From Plantibacter flavus (lineage in GTDB: Bacteria; Actinomycetota; Actinomycetes; Actinomycetales; Microbacteriaceae): a stretch of 64,000 nt of DNA. The stretch covers positions 310,001 to 374,000 of the forward strand of contig NZ_FXAP01000003.1 in the NCBI RefSeq assembly GCF_900177615.1. The letters are read 5' to 3'. The notes beneath the pieces were generated by a model. That model was not told the origin of the DNA. It did no database searches and saw only the letters and a list, made by a program, of their open reading frames with translations. Positions 51,740 to 60,047 of this stretch are shown here, one piece after another; the first letter of the stretch is position 1; the number at the start of each line of letters is the position of its first letter. The position numbers and the translations under genes were made by a program.

Positions 51740-52780
51740 ATGAACGCCACACCATCCGCGACCACCACCCAGATCGTCCTGCCGGGCCTCGTCGAGCCGT
51801 CCGGCCTCGAACTGGCCACCGTGCCGACGCCGACACCCGGACCAGGCCAGCTCCTCGTGGAGATGGAGGCCACCGGGGTCTCCTTCGCCGAGCAGTCGAT
51901 GCGCAAGGGCCGGTACTTCGGCCAGCCGGCGTTCCCGTTCGTCCCGGGGTACGACCTCGTCGGACGGGTGCTCGAGGTGGGCACCGGCGGCGACGCGACA
52001 CTCATCGGCAGACGGGTCGCGACCCTGACCAAGACGGGTGCCTGGGCGACCCACGCCGCCGTGGCCGCGCGCGACAGCATCCTCGTGCCGGACGGTGTCA
52101 GCTCGGAGGACGCCGAGACGGTCGTCGTGAACGGCGTCACCGCGTGGCAGATGCTGCACCGCGCGGCACGGGTCCAGCCGGGCCAGACCATCCTGTTGTT
52201 CGGTGCGAACGGCGGTGTCGGCGGAATCCTCATCCAGCTGGCACGGCTCCACGGCGTCCGCGTCATCGGTGCGGCGTCACCCCGGCATCACGAGGCACTC
52301 CGCGCGGCAGGCGTCATCCCCGTCGACTACGCGGATCCCGAGCTCGCGGCACGCGTCCGCGAGCTGGCTCCGAACGGGGTGGCCGCCGTCTTCGACAACG
52401 TCGGCGGCGAGACGACCCGCACGGCCTTCGGGCTCCTCGCGCGCGGCGGCACGCTCGTGACCTACTCGATCATCTCAGCGGTCGGCGGCACGGGACCGCT
52501 CATGGTTCCGTTCCTGCGGGCGATCGGTCAGGCGCTGCTCTGGACCGCACTCCCGAACGGCCGCAGCTCGACCTTCTACGACCTGTGGGCGGGCCACCGC
52601 CTCCGTCCCGCCCGCTTCCGCCGCCACTTGGAGGCCGACCTCGGCGAGGTCTTCCGACTCCTCGAGCACGGCGACATCACCGCCAACATCGCCGCCCGGT
52701 TCCCCCTCACCGAGATCGTCGCCGCCATGGAGCTCGCCGAGTCGCGGACCCTCAACGGGAAGGTGGTCCTGCACCCGTGA
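51740..52780 (+). CDS. Medium-chain quinone oxidoreductase-like dehydrogenase
   Basis: 346 residues of the zeta-crystallin/QOR branch of the MDR superfamily (no zinc cysteines). GroES-like part (about 1-135; MEATGVSFAEQSMRKGRYFG, FVPGYDLVGRVLEV), nucleotide loop LLFGANGGVGGILIQLARLH, then AVFDNVGGE. NADPH-dependent quinone or enone reduction is likely. Regulated by the TetR upstream through the palindrome at 51695. Confidence 0.9.
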   Translation: MNATPSATTTQIVLPGLVEPSGLELATVPTPTPGPGQLLVEMEATGVSFAEQSMRKGRYFGQPAFPFVPGYDLVGRVLEVGTGGDATLIGRRVATLTKTGAWATHAAVAARDSILVPDGVSSEDAETVVVNGVTAWQMLHRAARVQPGQTILLFGANGGVGGILIQLARLHGVRVIGAASPRHHEALRAAGVIPVDYADPELAARVRELAPNGVAAVFDNVGGETTRTAFGLLARGGTLVTYSIISAVGGTGPLMVPFLRAIGQALLWTALPNGRSSTFYDLWAGHRLRPARFRRHLEADLGEVFRLLEHGDITANIAARFPLTEIVAAMELAESRTLNGKVVLHP

Positions 52781-52791
52781 GTCGGCCTCAG

Positions 52792-52852
52792 GCTGAGGTG
52801 AGGCACTTGGTCGCCCGGAACAACGCCGGGCGACCAGTTACCTCACCTCAGC
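52792..52852. terminator. 27-bp inverted repeat between convergent genes
   Basis: Arms 52792-52818 (GCTGAGGTGAGGCACTTGG then TCGCCCGG) and 52826-52852 pair at 24 of 27 positions around a 7-nt loop. TCA 52848-52850 in the right arm is the stop of the leftward Pr6Pr gene. It combines the GAGGTGAGG and TCGCCCGG words of the two repeat families. Confidence 0.7.
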
Positions 52853-53546
52853 GGCGGAGCGCGGCGGGCAACACCCGGTCGACGAGCTTGAGCAGCACGG
52901 CGAAGACGATCGCGACGACGAGCACCATGAGCGCGTTCCGGACGGCGCCGTCGAAGCCGAGCTGCGTCGCATCGAGGAAGGGGTAGGGGTACCAGCCGGT
53001 GATGCCGCCACGGATGAAGGTGAAGACCACCCAGGCGAGCGGCCAGAGGAACGCCCAGGCGACGGTGCTCCAGGTGAAGCGCGGACGCGGACCGAACACG
53101 AGCCAGGCGCCGAGCGTGAGCCACGGGGACAGGTAGTGGAACCCGATCGTGATGACGAGCGCCCACCCCGTGAGGTTCACCTGCGGCGCGAGCACCACCG
53201 CGTAGACGATGCCGGTGATGACGATGCTGAGCAGGGCGTCGAGCCGCGCCACCCGCCAGAGCCGGCCGTCACGCAGGGGGTCGATCGCCAGCAGGACGGA
53301 CACCGTGAGCACGATGAGGTTGCTGAGGATCGTGAACGCACTGAAGATGCGCGCGAAGCGGGTCGCCAGCCCGACGGACATGTCCACGCCACCCGAGCGG
53401 GCGTCGGCGCCGCCGGTGATGACGAGGACGATCTGGATGACGAGCGAGATCGCGATGATCACGGCGATCAGGAGGTAGACCACGCGGCTGGCGGTGACCA
53501 GCCGCGGTGCTGAGGCCGTTCGGGCGGCCGAAGTGGTGGAACGCAT
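52848..53546 (-). CDS. Pr6Pr-family (FAR-17a/AIG1-like) membrane protein
   Basis: 232 residues with six hydrophobic segments. Family motifs include FSAFTILSNLIVLTVSVLLA, FHYLSPWLTLGAWLVFGPRP, WPLAWVVFTFIRGGITGWYPYPFLD. Eukaryotic relatives are FAHFA hydrolases of the AIG1/ADTRP group; the bacterial Pr6Pr family is not characterised. Monocistronic. Confidence 0.85.
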   Translation of the reverse strand: MRSTTSAARTASAPRLVTASRVVYLLIAVIIAISLVIQIVLVITGGADARSGGVDMSVGLATRFARIFSAFTILSNLIVLTVSVLLAIDPLRDGRLWRVARLDALLSIVITGIVYAVVLAPQVNLTGWALVITIGFHYLSPWLTLGAWLVFGPRPRFTWSTVAWAFLWPLAWVVFTFIRGGITGWYPYPFLDATQLGFDGAVRNALMVLVVAIVFAVLLKLVDRVLPAALRR

Positions 53547-53628
53547 CCGCCAACCCTAACCAGCGCGCATCCGGTGAGTCTCCCTCAAGTGCGCGAAAAA
53601 CGGCGAAATCGAGACCGTTTCGGGCGAG

Positions 53629-54264
53629 TCAGCGCGGGACGTGCTCGCCGAGGAATTTGCGCACGTCGTCGATCTCGGCCTGGTGGATCCCGTGGGCGAG
53701 CCCCGGATAGGTGCGCTCGGTGAGGGTCGTGTGCAGCGGCAACCAGGCGTGGGTTCGCGCGACGGCCGGCGCGGCGATGACGCGGTCCTCGAGACCGCGC
53801 CCCCAGAACACCGCGGGCTTCGTCGCCGCCAGCACCTCGTCGCCGGGCTGCGGCGCACTCAACACGAACCCGGCGAGGATGACCGGCGCCACGACCCGCT
53901 CGGGTCGCGTGCGCAGCAGCTGCGAGGCCATGAAGCCGCCCTGCGAGAAGCCGATGGGCACGATGCGCGCCTCGGCCGACACGTGCTCGTCGACCCAGCC
54001 CCAGACGGCGTCCGTGGCGCGGGCGATCGGCTCCGGGTCCGGGTTGCCCGGCGTCGTGATCTCGAACCAGGCCGCCCCACCGTGTCCCATCTCGAGCGGC
54101 GCGCGCAGCGACACCCAGGGCATCCTGAGCGCGAGCGGCCCGACGAGGCCGGTGAGGTCGTGCTCGTTCGAGCCGTAGCCGTGGAGGAGCACCGCGACGA
54201 CGGGAGCGGACGACGCGGCGTCGGCCCAGTCGGCGGAACGGACGTCGCGCAGTGCGGTGGTCAT
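53629..54264 (-). CDS. Phospholipase/carboxylesterase-type hydrolase
   Basis: 211 residues. Alpha/beta hydrolase_2 features: LLHGYGSNEHDLTGLV, MPWVSLRAPLEMGHGGAAWF, nucleophile IGFSQGGFMASQLL (Ser), Asp region WGRGLEDRVIAA and TYPGLAHGIHQAEIDDVRKFL with the His. Likely acts on small esters. Starts 4 nt inside the VOC gene, so co-translated; pairing of VOC dioxygenase-like proteins with such esterases is common (MhqO-MhqD type). Confidence 0.87.
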   Translation of the reverse strand: MTTALRDVRSADWADAASSAPVVAVLLHGYGSNEHDLTGLVGPLALRMPWVSLRAPLEMGHGGAAWFEITTPGNPDPEPIARATDAVWGWVDEHVSAEARIVPIGFSQGGFMASQLLRTRPERVVAPVILAGFVLSAPQPGDEVLAATKPAVFWGRGLEDRVIAAPAVARTHAWLPLHTTLTERTYPGLAHGIHQAEIDDVRKFLGEHVPR

Positions 54265-55175
54265 CGGGACAGCAGCTCCTCGGTCGACAGGTCGGGCAGG
54301 GCCACGGTCACGCGGGTCCCCCACGGGTCGGACACGGTCACGGAACGACCGTCCGCGTCGAAGGGGATCGTGCGGGCGCGCAGCCTCGCGGCCAGCGTAT
54401 CGAGGTTCGCGAGGTCGGGGACGGTGATCGACACGTCGCCGAGGCCGAGGGCGGCCGCGCGAGGACCGGCGCCCTGGCTGTTCCAGACGTTCATCGCGAT
54501 GTGGTGGTGGTATCCGCCGGCGGAGGCGAAGATCGCGCCGGGGTACTCGGTCTGCGTCGTCTCGAATCCGAGGGCGTCGACGTAGAAGGCTCGGGCGGTC
54601 TGGAGGTCGCCGACCTGCAGGTGCACGTGCCCGACGGCACCGGCTGAGGACGGCCCCGCGCCGAGGGCGTCCTCCGTGAGGTGCCGCTGCAGGTACGCGT
54701 TCGGGTCGAGGTAGGTGGTGGTCATGGCGATCTGGTCGCCCGAGCGCACCCAGCTGCTGCGCGGGCGGTCCGTGTACAGCTCGACGCCGTTCCCTTCCGG
54801 GTCGGTGAAGTAGAACGCCTCGCTCACGAAGTGGTCACTCGACCCGACGAACTGTCCGCGGGGGTCCTGCGCGGCCCGATAGACCGTCGCCGAGAGGCTC
54901 GACTCGTCCTCGAACAGGAACGCGGTGTGGAACAGGCCGGCCTGCCGCCGGTCGACGGCCGGCAGGTCTGGCGTATGCACGAGCCGCACGAGCGGGGTGT
55001 CGCCACGACCGAGCACCCGGTGCACCTCGCGGTCGCGGCTGCGCTCCTCGAGCGGCTCCATCGCGAAGGCGTTGGCGTAATAGCCGGACATGAGGTCGAG
55101 GTCGCCGACGCGGAGCGTGACCGCGCCCATCGACGTCTCCGGGGCGAGCAGACGCTCGTCGAGCACAGCGGACAT
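54261..55175 (-). CDS. Two-domain VOC protein, CatE/MhqO-like
   Basis: 304 residues with two VOC modules (about 15-140 and 165-295). Candidate metal ligands: LFHTAFLFED, VGHVHLQVGDL (His), GGYHHHIAMNVWNS (His). Resembles catechol 2,3-dioxygenase-like CatE and MhqO, which open quinone-derived rings. With the hydrolase downstream it mirrors the Bacillus mhqO/mhqD arrangement for quinone detoxification (inference). First gene of this leftward pair. Confidence 0.85.
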   Translation of the reverse strand: MSAVLDERLLAPETSMGAVTLRVGDLDLMSGYYANAFAMEPLEERSRDREVHRVLGRGDTPLVRLVHTPDLPAVDRRQAGLFHTAFLFEDESSLSATVYRAAQDPRGQFVGSSDHFVSEAFYFTDPEGNGVELYTDRPRSSWVRSGDQIAMTTTYLDPNAYLQRHLTEDALGAGPSSAGAVGHVHLQVGDLQTARAFYVDALGFETTQTEYPGAIFASAGGYHHHIAMNVWNSQGAGPRAAALGLGDVSITVPDLANLDTLAARLRARTIPFDADGRSVTVSDPWGTRVTVALPDLSTEELLSR

Positions 55176-55216
55176 TCGGTCTCCGATCGGGTGATGGGGT
55201 CGGTACAGGGTACCCC

Positions 55217-55237
55217 GTTTACTTGTAGATGTAACCA
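55217..55237. promoter_or_regulatory. AT-rich imperfect palindrome upstream of VOC gene
   Basis: GTTTACTTGTAGATGTAACC: GTTTAC and GTAAC arms. The sole AT-rich patch in a 167-nt divergent gap, likely a promoter/operator for the VOC-hydrolase pair. No regulator gene adjoins it. Confidence 0.35.
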
Positions 55238-55342
55238 ATTTCGGGTCGTCGTATTCCGCGATCGGCCGACACGCCTGTCAAGCCCTTGTCTCGCGCGCGC
55301 GAGGGGTGTGGGCTGGAGGACCACAACGAGAAGAGTGCTCAC

Positions 55343-55795
55343 ATGACCGATGCCAGCAGCGCGGCCGACCGCAGACGGAGTCGCCGCGGACTCCCTCCCA
55401 TGAAGACCCTCCTCGCCGACCTCCGCGAGGACGTCGTCCGCCTCGTCACGGGCGAGATCGCCCTGTTCAAGGCGGAGATGACGAAGAAGGCCAAGGACCT
55501 CGGGATCGGCGCGGGGATGCTCGTCGTCGCCCTGGTGCTCGTGCTCTTCGGCTTCGGGACGCTCATCGCAGCCGCCGTCCTCGGACTCGCCACCGTGCTC
55601 CCCGCCTGGCTCGCAGCCCTCATCGTCGGCGTCGTCCTCATCCTCGTCGCGGGGATCCTGGCGCTCGTCGGCGTCAAGAAGCTCAAGGCCGGCGCGAAGC
55701 CCGTCCCCGAGCGCAGCGTCGAAGCCCTCACCGGCGACCACCTCGCAGATCAGCAGCACGACTCGAAGCACGACACCAAGGAGGCCGCAGCATGA
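55343..55795 (+). CDS. Phage-holin-family 3-like envelope protein (PF07332)
   Basis: 150 residues: N-terminal amphipathic segment (MKTLLADLREDVVRLVTGEI), then two strong TM segments (AGMLVVALVLVLFGFGTLIA and WLAALIVGVVLILVAGILAL) and a charged His/Asp/Lys tail. Typical of the chromosomal DUF1469-type proteins that precede DUF3618 and YihY genes in actinobacteria. Not evidence of phage. ATGA overlap with the next gene. Confidence 0.85.
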   Translation: MTDASSAADRRRSRRGLPPMKTLLADLREDVVRLVTGEIALFKAEMTKKAKDLGIGAGMLVVALVLVLFGFGTLIAAAVLGLATVLPAWLAALIVGVVLILVAGILALVGVKKLKAGAKPVPERSVEALTGDHLADQQHDSKHDTKEAAA

Positions 55796-56034
55796 GCGAC
55801 CAGGATCTCGCCCGCCCCACTCCCCCCGAGGGCGCCGGTCTGAACACCCTGCAGCTCGACGTCGAACAGACGCGTGAGCACCTCGCGCAGACGCTCGACC
55901 TCCTCTTCCAGAAGTTCGACGTCCGCACCGCCGTGGCCTACCACCTGCGCACCACCGCCGTCGTCGTCGCCTCGGTCGCGGTCATCGGCGCCGGCGTCCT
56001 GCTGTGGCGCGCGAACCGAGGGCACCGTGTCTGA
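55792..56034 (+). CDS. DUF3618 protein
   Basis: 80 residues: LDVEQTREHLAQTLDLLFQKFDVR is the DUF3618 helix, followed by one TM segment (AVVVASVAVIGAGVLLWRAN). Usually encoded with the holin-like protein upstream and a YihY homologue downstream, as here; function unknown. Confidence 0.88.
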   Translation: MSDQDLARPTPPEGAGLNTLQLDVEQTREHLAQTLDLLFQKFDVRTAVAYHLRTTAVVVASVAVIGAGVLLWRANRGHRV

Positions 56035-57106
56035 ACCAACCAGACAGCGCCAGGACCGCGTCGAGGCGAGCCAGCCTGACGATCCGAAGGACCGTCATGC
56101 GGACGACGCCGAAGAGACGATGCAGCCGCAGCGCGTCGCCGTGCCCTGGGGTTACGTCCTCAAGCGGACGCTGCACTCCTTCACCTCGAACCAGTGCACC
56201 GACCTCGCCGCGGGGCTCACCTACTTCGCGATCCTGTCGCTCTTCCCGGCCGTCCTGGCGCTGGTCTCGATCCTCGGCCTCTTCGGGCAGAGCCGCAACG
56301 GCACCGACGCCCTCCTCGAGATCGTCGGCAACCTCGCCCCGGGCGACAGCCTCGGCTTCCTCACCGACGCGGTGAACCAGTTCGTCGAGTCACCGGCGAT
56401 CGGCTTCGCACTCATCGCCGGTATCGGAGGCGCCGTGTGGTCGGCATCCGGCTACGTGGGCGGCTTCGGTCGCGCTCTCAACCGCATGTACGGAGTCGAG
56501 GAGGGTCGCAAGATCTGGTCCCTGCGTCCGACGCAGCTCGGCGTGACCCTCGTCGTCCTGCTCGTCATCTCGGTGATCGCGCTCGCGCTCATCGTGTCCG
56601 GCCCGGTCGCACAGGCCATCGGTGAGGCGGTCGGTCTCGGTGAGACGGGCCTGACGGTCTGGTCGATCGCGAAGTGGCCGGTCATGGCCGCCGCGCTCGT
56701 CTTCGTCCTGGCCGTGCTGTACTCCGCGACGCCGAACATCAAGCCCGAGAAGTTCCGCTGGATCAGCATCGGTGCGCTCGTCGCCCTCCTGATCCTCCTC
56801 GTGGCCTCCGTGGGCTTCGGCTTCTACATCGCCAACTTCAGCAACTACGACGCCACCTACGGCTCGCTCGCCGGCATCATCATCTTCCTGCTGTGGATCT
56901 GGATCGCGAACCTCGCACTGCTGTTCGGCGCCCAGCTCGACATCGAGATCCAGCGCGGCCGGCAGCTGGCCTCGGGTGTCGCCGCGGAGCAGGAGCTGCA
57001 GCTGCCCCTGCGCTCGGACGCCGCGATCAAGGCGCTCGCCGACCGCGACGCGAAGGACGTGCTCGAGGGCCGCCGCGTCCGACGTGCAGCGGACCGCACG
57101 GACTGA
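56027..57106 (+). CDS. YihY/virulence factor BrkB family membrane protein
   Basis: 359 residues from a GTG that overlaps the DUF3618 gene by 8 nt. Polar, acidic N-terminus (~40 residues), then six TM segments with the BrkB motifs DLAAGLTYFAILSLFPAVLA, VWSASGYVGGFGRALNRMYG, YSATPNIKPEKFRWISIGA and LFGAQLDIEIQRGRQL. Once called ribonuclease BN in error; function remains unclear. Third gene of the envelope operon, followed by a large hairpin. Confidence 0.9.
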   Translation: MSEPTRQRQDRVEASQPDDPKDRHADDAEETMQPQRVAVPWGYVLKRTLHSFTSNQCTDLAAGLTYFAILSLFPAVLALVSILGLFGQSRNGTDALLEIVGNLAPGDSLGFLTDAVNQFVESPAIGFALIAGIGGAVWSASGYVGGFGRALNRMYGVEEGRKIWSLRPTQLGVTLVVLLVISVIALALIVSGPVAQAIGEAVGLGETGLTVWSIAKWPVMAAALVFVLAVLYSATPNIKPEKFRWISIGALVALLILLVASVGFGFYIANFSNYDATYGSLAGIIIFLLWIWIANLALLFGAQLDIEIQRGRQLASGVAAEQELQLPLRSDAAIKALADRDAKDVLEGRRVRRAADRTD

Positions 57107-57112
57107 CCCAAA

Positions 57113-57183
57113 CAGCCCGCGAACTGTCAGAAACGGCTAGTCGGATGGCGTCTGACTAGCCGGAACTGACAGTTCGCGGGCTG
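57113..57183. terminator. Two-tier perfect inverted repeat (18 + 9 bp)
   Basis: Outer arms 57113-57130 (CAGCCCGCGAACTGTCAG) and 57166-57183 and inner arms 57134-57142 and 57154-57162 are all perfectly complementary, with 3-nt internal loops and an 11-nt apical loop. It sits between the convergent YihY and SDR genes: a bidirectional terminator. Its sequence is unlike the other families here. Confidence 0.8.
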
Positions 57184-57201
57184 CTGTGGGGTGGGACAGA
57201 G

Positions 57202-58098
57202 TTACGGCGTGGGCATACCGCCGTTGACGTTCAGGGTCTCGCCGAGGACGTAGGACGACTCGGCTGAGGCCAGGAACACGTAGGCGGGTGCGAGCTCGGC
57301 CGGCTGACCCATGCGGCCGAGCGGGGTGTCCTCCCCGAACTCGGCGATCTTGTCCTGTGGCTGACCGTCCGACACCTGGAGCGGCGTCCAGATCGGGCCG
57401 GGCGCGACCGCGTTGACGCGGATGCCCTTGGGCGCGAGCTGCTGCGCCAGCGCCTTCGTGAAGGCGTTGATGGTCGCCTTGGTCGACGCGTAGTCCACGA
57501 GGATGTCGGAGGGCGAGTACGCCTGGATCGACGTCGTGTTGATGATGGACGAGCCGGCGGGGAGGTGCGGGAGGGCGGCCTTCGAGAGCCAGAACATCGC
57601 GTAGACGTTGGTCTTGAAGGTGTCGTCGAACTGCTCGTCCGTGAGGGTGGTGAGGTCCTCGTTGAACATCTGCTTGCCGCCGTTGTTCACGAGGATGTCG
57701 AGTCCTCCGAGGCCCTCGACCGTCTGCGCGACGAGGTCGCGGCAGTAGGACGGGTCCCGCAGATCGCCCGGGAGGGTGAGGACGGTGGCGCCGGCCTCGC
57801 GGACGATCCCGGCGATGCGCTGGGCGTCCTCTTCCTCCTCGGGGAGGTAGGACAGCGCGACGGACGCGCCCTCGCGGGCGAAGGCGATCGCCGTGGCGGC
57901 TCCGATACCGGAGTCGCCGCCGGTGATGAGCGCCTTGCGGCCGGTGAGGCGACCCGAGCCGCGGTAGCTCTCCTCGCCGAGGTCGGCCTTCGGGTCGAGC
58001 TTCGCGTCGAGACCCGGCTCGGGCTGGTGCTGCTTCTCGGCGGTGATGTGGGCGTAGAGCTTCGCCGGGTCGGTGAAGGTGTACTGGTCGTTGGCCAT
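57202..58098 (-). CDS. SDR oxidoreductase, YghA/GSP39-like
   Basis: 298 residues, with the ~50-residue N-terminal extension typical of YghA/general-stress SDRs. Nucleotide loop LITGGDSGIGAATAIAFAREG, DLRDPSYCRDLV, NNGGKQMF, catalytic Ser in INTTSIQAYSP and YxxxK as VDYASTKATINAFTKAL; LNVNGGMPTP at the end. Downstream of the lactonase gene in the same orientation, consistent with a polyol or aldose dehydrogenase step. Confidence 0.9.
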   Translation of the reverse strand: MANDQYTFTDPAKLYAHITAEKQHQPEPGLDAKLDPKADLGEESYRGSGRLTGRKALITGGDSGIGAATAIAFAREGASVALSYLPEEEEDAQRIAGIVREAGATVLTLPGDLRDPSYCRDLVAQTVEGLGGLDILVNNGGKQMFNEDLTTLTDEQFDDTFKTNVYAMFWLSKAALPHLPAGSSIINTTSIQAYSPSDILVDYASTKATINAFTKALAQQLAPKGIRVNAVAPGPIWTPLQVSDGQPQDKIAEFGEDTPLGRMGQPAELAPAYVFLASAESSYVLGETLNVNGGMPTP

Positions 58099-58156
58099 GG
58101 TGATGGTCCTCTCGTTCAGTGTTCGGTCGTGGTCGGACAGGTCGGAATGGTTCAGG

Positions 58157-59065
58157 TCAGATGCGGTCGGTCGCCGGGTCGGGCACCGAGGTCGATCGGC
58201 GTCCGTAGGAATTGACGGGTCGGCCGGTCGCGAGTCCGTCGTATCGGAAGATGCCGCCGCTGAGCGGTGCCTCCAACAGGTCCGCCTCGGTGAGGTTCTC
58301 GCGGGCGGTTCCGACGAAGAGCGTCGTGAGCCCGGGCCCGCCGAAGGCCACCGAGGTGACGCCCGGGGCCGGCACGCTCAGCTCGTCCTCGACGGTGCCG
58401 TCCGGGCTCCACCGGAGCACGCGACCACCGCCGTTGACGCCGTTCCAGAATCGGCCGTCGGTGTCGAGCGCGAGGCCGTCGGAGTCGTAGCCGACGAGGA
58501 AGGGCTCCAGCTGCCCGAGTCGGCCGTCATCGCCCATGCCCGCCCGGTAGACCGTCTTCACGGTGGTGTCGGTCGCGTAGACGGTGCGGCCGTCGTCGGA
58601 CCACTCGAAGCCGTTGGTGACGCCGAAGCCGCCGAGCAGCGTGCGGAGCCCGGTGTCGTCGAGCAGGTACAGGGCGGCATTCGGTTCGCCGGTGGTGACG
58701 TTCATGGAGCCGACGAGGAACCGGCCGAACGGGTCGACCTTCGCCTCGTTGCTGCGCAGGCCGGCGTGGACGTGGTCGAGCTTCGCCAGGGTCTCGGCGA
58801 TGAGTCCGTCGTCGTCGAGGGTGACGATGCGGTCACCGAGTGCGGCGATGTAGCCGCCGGCGGCACGCGGCTGCACGGCGCTCAGCGGCGGTGGAAGTTC
58901 GGTGACGCGGTCGTCACTGCCGTCCACGGCACCGTCCATCCGTCCGCGGTGCAGTGTGCCCGCGGTGATGTCGACCCAGACGACCTCGTCGGTGCGGGCG
59001 TCCCACCAGATGCTCTCGACGAGGATCGCGGGGGTGTCTCGGAAGACCTGTGGGTGAACATCCAT
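58157..59065 (-). CDS. SMP-30/gluconolactonase-type beta-propeller
   Basis: 302 residues. Family motifs: ESIWWDARTDEVVWVDITAG, SNEAKVDPFGRFLVGSMN, TNGFEWSDDGRTVYATDT, YDSDGLALDTDGRFWNGVNG and SVAFGGPGLTTLFVGTARE, with the Glu, Asn and Asp metal ligands in these segments. Hydrolyses aldonolactones; with the SDR 58 nt downstream it suggests sugar oxidation. ATG at 59065 is the first in frame near the family N-terminus. Confidence 0.9.
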   Translation of the reverse strand: MDVHPQVFRDTPAILVESIWWDARTDEVVWVDITAGTLHRGRMDGAVDGSDDRVTELPPPLSAVQPRAAGGYIAALGDRIVTLDDDGLIAETLAKLDHVHAGLRSNEAKVDPFGRFLVGSMNVTTGEPNAALYLLDDTGLRTLLGGFGVTNGFEWSDDGRTVYATDTTVKTVYRAGMGDDGRLGQLEPFLVGYDSDGLALDTDGRFWNGVNGGGRVLRWSPDGTVEDELSVPAPGVTSVAFGGPGLTTLFVGTARENLTEADLLEAPLSGGIFRYDGLATGRPVNSYGRRSTSVPDPATDRI

Positions 59066-59207
59066 TGCCTCCACGGTACGGACCCCGGGCGATGCGACCC
59101 CGGGGCTTGCTTTCCGAGAACCGGGCGAGTACCTGCGTGCGTGATGGCCGAAGTCGAACAGAGACATCTGATATTTCACATGCTGCTACAGTGATCCGCG
59201 GACGATC

Positions 59208-59213
59208 GGGGGA
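59208..59213 (+). promoter_or_regulatory. Shine-Dalgarno that selects a GTG start
   Basis: GGGGGA lies 4 nt before GTG at 59218, whereas a later ATG (59233) has no better site. It sits between TGATCC (59192) and GGATCA (59211) half-palindromes. Confidence 0.5.
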
Positions 59214-59217
59214 TCAT

Positions 59218-59727
59218 GTGGATCTGGGGACGATGTGCCGCGCGATGCGGTCGGGGCTGCTGTCAGCCGAGCAGTTCTGGCAGGGGTTCCAAGCCTGCCG
59301 AGTGGTGATGCCTGCGCCGTCCTATCGGGGGATGGCGCTGCTCCGGGCATCGGACGGCCGCCTGGCGGGTTTCGCAGCGTCGACCCCGGAACTCCTCGGT
59401 GCGTTCCTTCGGCGCGACGTGAGTTGGGTCGAGCTGGCCGGATCGGAACTGTTGGCGCTACCGATCCTGCCGCGCATGCTCGTCCTCGAACCAGGCAGCC
59501 CTCGACAGCTCGTGGTCGACCTGCGTGCAGCCGGTGTGCCGCCCATCGCGTCGGCGGGTGCGGCGGGAGGCGCCCGCATCGTGGCCGTCGACACGAAGGC
59601 GAACGGGAGCCTGTCGGGCACGCTCGTGTCACGCGGAGTGGACATCGCGTCGGATCCGCCCTCGATCGTCGATGACGACACGCTCGAGGTCGAGGAACCG
59701 TCCCCTGCACGCGCTTGGCGGGTGTGA
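59218..59727 (+). CDS. SseB-like protein, first gene of toxin operon
   Basis: 169 residues. A segment ASDGRLAGFAASTPELLGAF with SELLALPILPRMLVLEPGSP follows the general SseB N-terminal pattern (entry into a capped alpha/beta domain, then a VNPGSP-like strand), but the match is weak. SseB-domain proteins are often encoded beside T7SS polymorphic toxins in actinobacteria. It overlaps the WXG-like gene by 1 nt (TGATG), so it belongs to the toxin operon and may help in secretion (inference). Confidence 0.6.
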   Translation: MDLGTMCRAMRSGLLSAEQFWQGFQACRVVMPAPSYRGMALLRASDGRLAGFAASTPELLGAFLRRDVSWVELAGSELLALPILPRMLVLEPGSPRQLVVDLRAAGVPPIASAGAAGGARIVAVDTKANGSLSGTLVSRGVDIASDPPSIVDDDTLEVEEPSPARAWRV

Positions 59728-60047
59728 TGACCCGGTTCACGGTCGATTCCTCGACGCTTGCAGCTGCCGCCAGGACGGCCGGGGAGATCGCGTCATGGTC
59801 CGCTGGCACGGCCTTGCCCGATCTTCCTACTGACGGCGGTTCCCTGGGCCACGACGGACTGGCGAACGCACTGGGCTCGTTCCGCGGTCGCTGGACGACC
59901 GGGATTTCGGAACTCCAGGAGGATGTGAGCACCATCTCGGCATTGCTGGACGCCGCGGCCACGGAGTACCTGGAGCTGGACGCGTCCGTCGGCGATGCGG
60001 CGCACGACGCCTCCGCCTCGTCTCGGAGCGGTGGAGGCGGCCGATGA
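59727..60047 (+). CDS. WXG100/EspC-like small T7SS protein
   Basis: 106 residues, predicted helical hairpin. RFTVDSSTLAAAARTAGEI gives the first helix; FRGRWTTGISELQEDVSTI has Trp56 and Gly59 (W-x-x-G rather than W-x-G) at the turn, and the second helix ends AATEYLELDASVGD. This is the layout of actinobacterial EspC/WXG100 proteins that pair with a toxin for export by a type VII system. Gly/Ser-rich end. Overlaps the toxin gene by 4 nt (ATGA). Confidence 0.8.
   Translation: MTRFTVDSSTLAAAARTAGEIASWSAGTALPDLPTDGGSLGHDGLANALGSFRGRWTTGISELQEDVSTISALLDAAATEYLELDASVGDAAHDASASSRSGGGGR

Noticed and set aside
53575-53640. Another member of the CTGAGTCGCCCGG inverted-repeat family
   Set aside because: Only short arms (AAACGG/CCGTTT) and a loose GAGTC/GCGAGTC match; too degenerate to call.
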